From positions 1 to 6,555 of the forward strand of contig DATLYF010000100.1 of assembly GCA_035575095.1 (NCBI GenBank): a DNA stretch of 6,555 bases, read 5' to 3'. The stretch comes from DATLYF01 sp035575095 (GTDB taxonomy: Bacteria > Pseudomonadota > Gammaproteobacteria > Competibacterales > Competibacteraceae). The notes under the pieces were generated by a model. It was given only the letters and a program-made list of their open reading frames with translations, made no database searches and had not been told where the DNA came from. Of this stretch, positions 5,663 through 6,555 are shown in pieces. The translations under genes were made by a program, and so were the position numbers. Each line of letters starts with the position of its first letter. Positions within the stretch are counted from its first letter, which is position 1.

Positions 5663-6555
5663 ATAGCGCATGCCCATCTGTTTACCTCGGAGTCGGTGTC
5701 CGAGGGCCATCCCGACAAGATCGCCGACCAGATCGCCGACGCCATCCTCGACGCCTTCCTGGCCGAGGAGCCCACGGCCCACGTCGCCTGCGAGACCCTG
5801 GTGGCCAACAACCTGATCGTGCTCGCCGGCGAGTTCCGCACCCGCGACGAGACCCTGTTCCGCCGCCTGGAGGCGGCGGCTGACGGGCTGGTGCGCGAGC
5901 TCCTGCGCGAGATCGGCTACACCCGCGGCGAACTGGGCATCGACCCCGAGCGCTGCGAGGTGCGCGTCGTCTTCAATCACCAGTCCCCGGACATCGGCCG
6001 GGGCGTGGACCAGGGCGCGGGCGTGATCGGCGCCGGCGACCAGGGAATGATGTTCGGCTATGCCTGCGACGAGACCCCGGAGCGCATGCCGCTCGCCATC
6101 TCTCTGGCCCATCGCCTGGTGCGCCGCCAGGCCGAGGTGCGCCGCGCCGGGGTGCTGCCCTGGCTGCGTCCCGACGCCAAGTCGCAGGTGACGGTGCGCT
6201 ACGCGGGCGGGCAGCCGCTGTGGGTGGAGGCGGTGGTGCTGTCCACCCAGCACGACCCCGACGTCACCACCGCGGAGCTGCACGCCGGGGTGCGAGAGCA
6301 CATCATCGAACCGGTGATCCCGCCCGAGCTGCGCGCCGAGCGCTTCCGGACCCTGATCAACCCCACCGGCCAGTTCGTCATCGGCGGCCCGCGCGGGGAC
6401 ACCGGCCTGACCGGGCGCAAAATCATCGTCGACACCTACGGCGGCAGTTGCCCCCACGGCGGCGGCGCCTTCTCCGGTAAGGATCCGACCAAGGTGGATC
6501 GCTCCGCCTCCTACATGGCCCGCTATCTGGCCAAGCACGTGCTGGCGGCGGGGCT
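5663..6555 (+). CDS. metK: S-adenosylmethionine synthase (methionine adenosyltransferase), 3' end missing, start codon unresolved
   Basis: Makes S-adenosylmethionine from methionine and ATP, releasing phosphate and pyrophosphate; a cytosolic homotetramer in known members. Family hallmarks are clear: HLFTSESVSEGHPDK (from 5675, catalytic HPDK), the signature GAGDQGMMFGYA (from 6029), LPWLRPDAKSQVT, VVLSTQH, INPTGQFVIGGP, GDTGLTGRKIIVDTYGG and the phosphate-loop signature GGGAFSGKD (from 6458). About 295 residues are present; roughly the last 90-100 of a typical 385-400 lie beyond the window. The start is odd. Upstream in frame comes a stop (5639), then only CTG (5654) and ATA (5663) as near-start codons. 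ATA would give MAHAHLFTSES, and 5663 is used here as the outer limit. GTG at 5696, with GGAG three bases upstream, is the first standard codon but would remove the conserved HLFTSES. An ATG at 5670 is one frame off. Identity is certain; the start is not. Confidence 0.93.
   Translation, partial: MAHAHLFTSESVSEGHPDKIADQIADAILDAFLAEEPTAHVACETLVANNLIVLAGEFRTRDETLFRRLEAAADGLVRELLREIGYTRGELGIDPERCEVRVVFNHQSPDIGRGVDQGAGVIGAGDQGMMFGYACDETPERMPLAISLAHRLVRRQAEVRRAGVLPWLRPDAKSQVTVRYAGGQPLWVEAVVLSTQHDPDVTTAELHAGVREHIIEPVIPPELRAERFRTLINPTGQFVIGGPRGDTGLTGRKIIVDTYGGSCPHGGGAFSGKDPTKVDRSASYMARYLAKHVLAAG

Noticed and set aside
5474..6538. Minus-strand open frame running without a stop from the metK region into the kinase, giving an apparent 788-aa protein
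   Set aside because: The upstream 355 codons are antisense to the well-conserved metK and show no domain. The kinase fold begins 11 residues after the ATG at 5473, so the extension is a GC-rich artefact.

Overview
The window is very GC-rich, almost wall-to-wall coding DNA from a Gram-negative bacterium. An outer-membrane autotransporter barrel, a lipobox on the hydrolase and a proteobacterial-looking MetK point to a high-GC proteobacterium, most likely a gammaproteobacterium (inference; a purple-sulfur/Ectothiorhodospiraceae-like or pseudomonad-like background would fit, but no species can be named from this).

Layout, left to right. (1) 1-1278, minus strand: N-terminal 426 codons of an exported Sel1-repeat protein with a long coiled coil, cut off by the left edge. 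(2) 1279-1363: short divergent intergenic region with a 6-bp hairpin and the only AT-rich patch nearby. (3) 1364-2218, plus: alpha/beta-hydrolase lipoprotein with a full Ser-Asp-His triad. (4) 2288-4171, plus: 627-aa autotransporter-type protein, made of a signal peptide, one Calx-beta domain, a Cys-containing linker and a C-terminal beta-barrel ending in Phe. It lies 69 bases after the hydrolase and may share its transcript. (5) 4172-5473, minus: transmembrane Hanks-type Ser/Thr kinase with a periplasmic TPR-like tail, convergent with the autotransporter with no base between the two stop codons. (6) 5474-5662: divergent intergenic region. (7) 5663-6555, plus: metK (S-adenosylmethionine synthase), cut off by the right edge.

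Four of the five genes encode envelope proteins: a possible lipoprotein with protein-interaction repeats, a lipoprotein hydrolase, an outer-membrane barrel and a membrane-spanning kinase. metK is housekeeping and probably an unrelated neighbour. A joint function of kinase, barrel and Sel1 protein is possible but rests on proximity alone.

The most noteworthy observation is at metK. The conserved N-terminus (HLFTSESVSEGHPDK) is intact, but no ATG, GTG or TTG lies in frame between the upstream stop (5639) and the conserved sequence. An ATG sits one frame off at 5670, so a single missing base would restore a normal start. A 7-bp inverted repeat, which could form an H-type pseudoknot touching that ATG, lies directly upstream. 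No tRNA, rRNA, insertion sequence, CRISPR array or convincing intrinsic terminator was seen.
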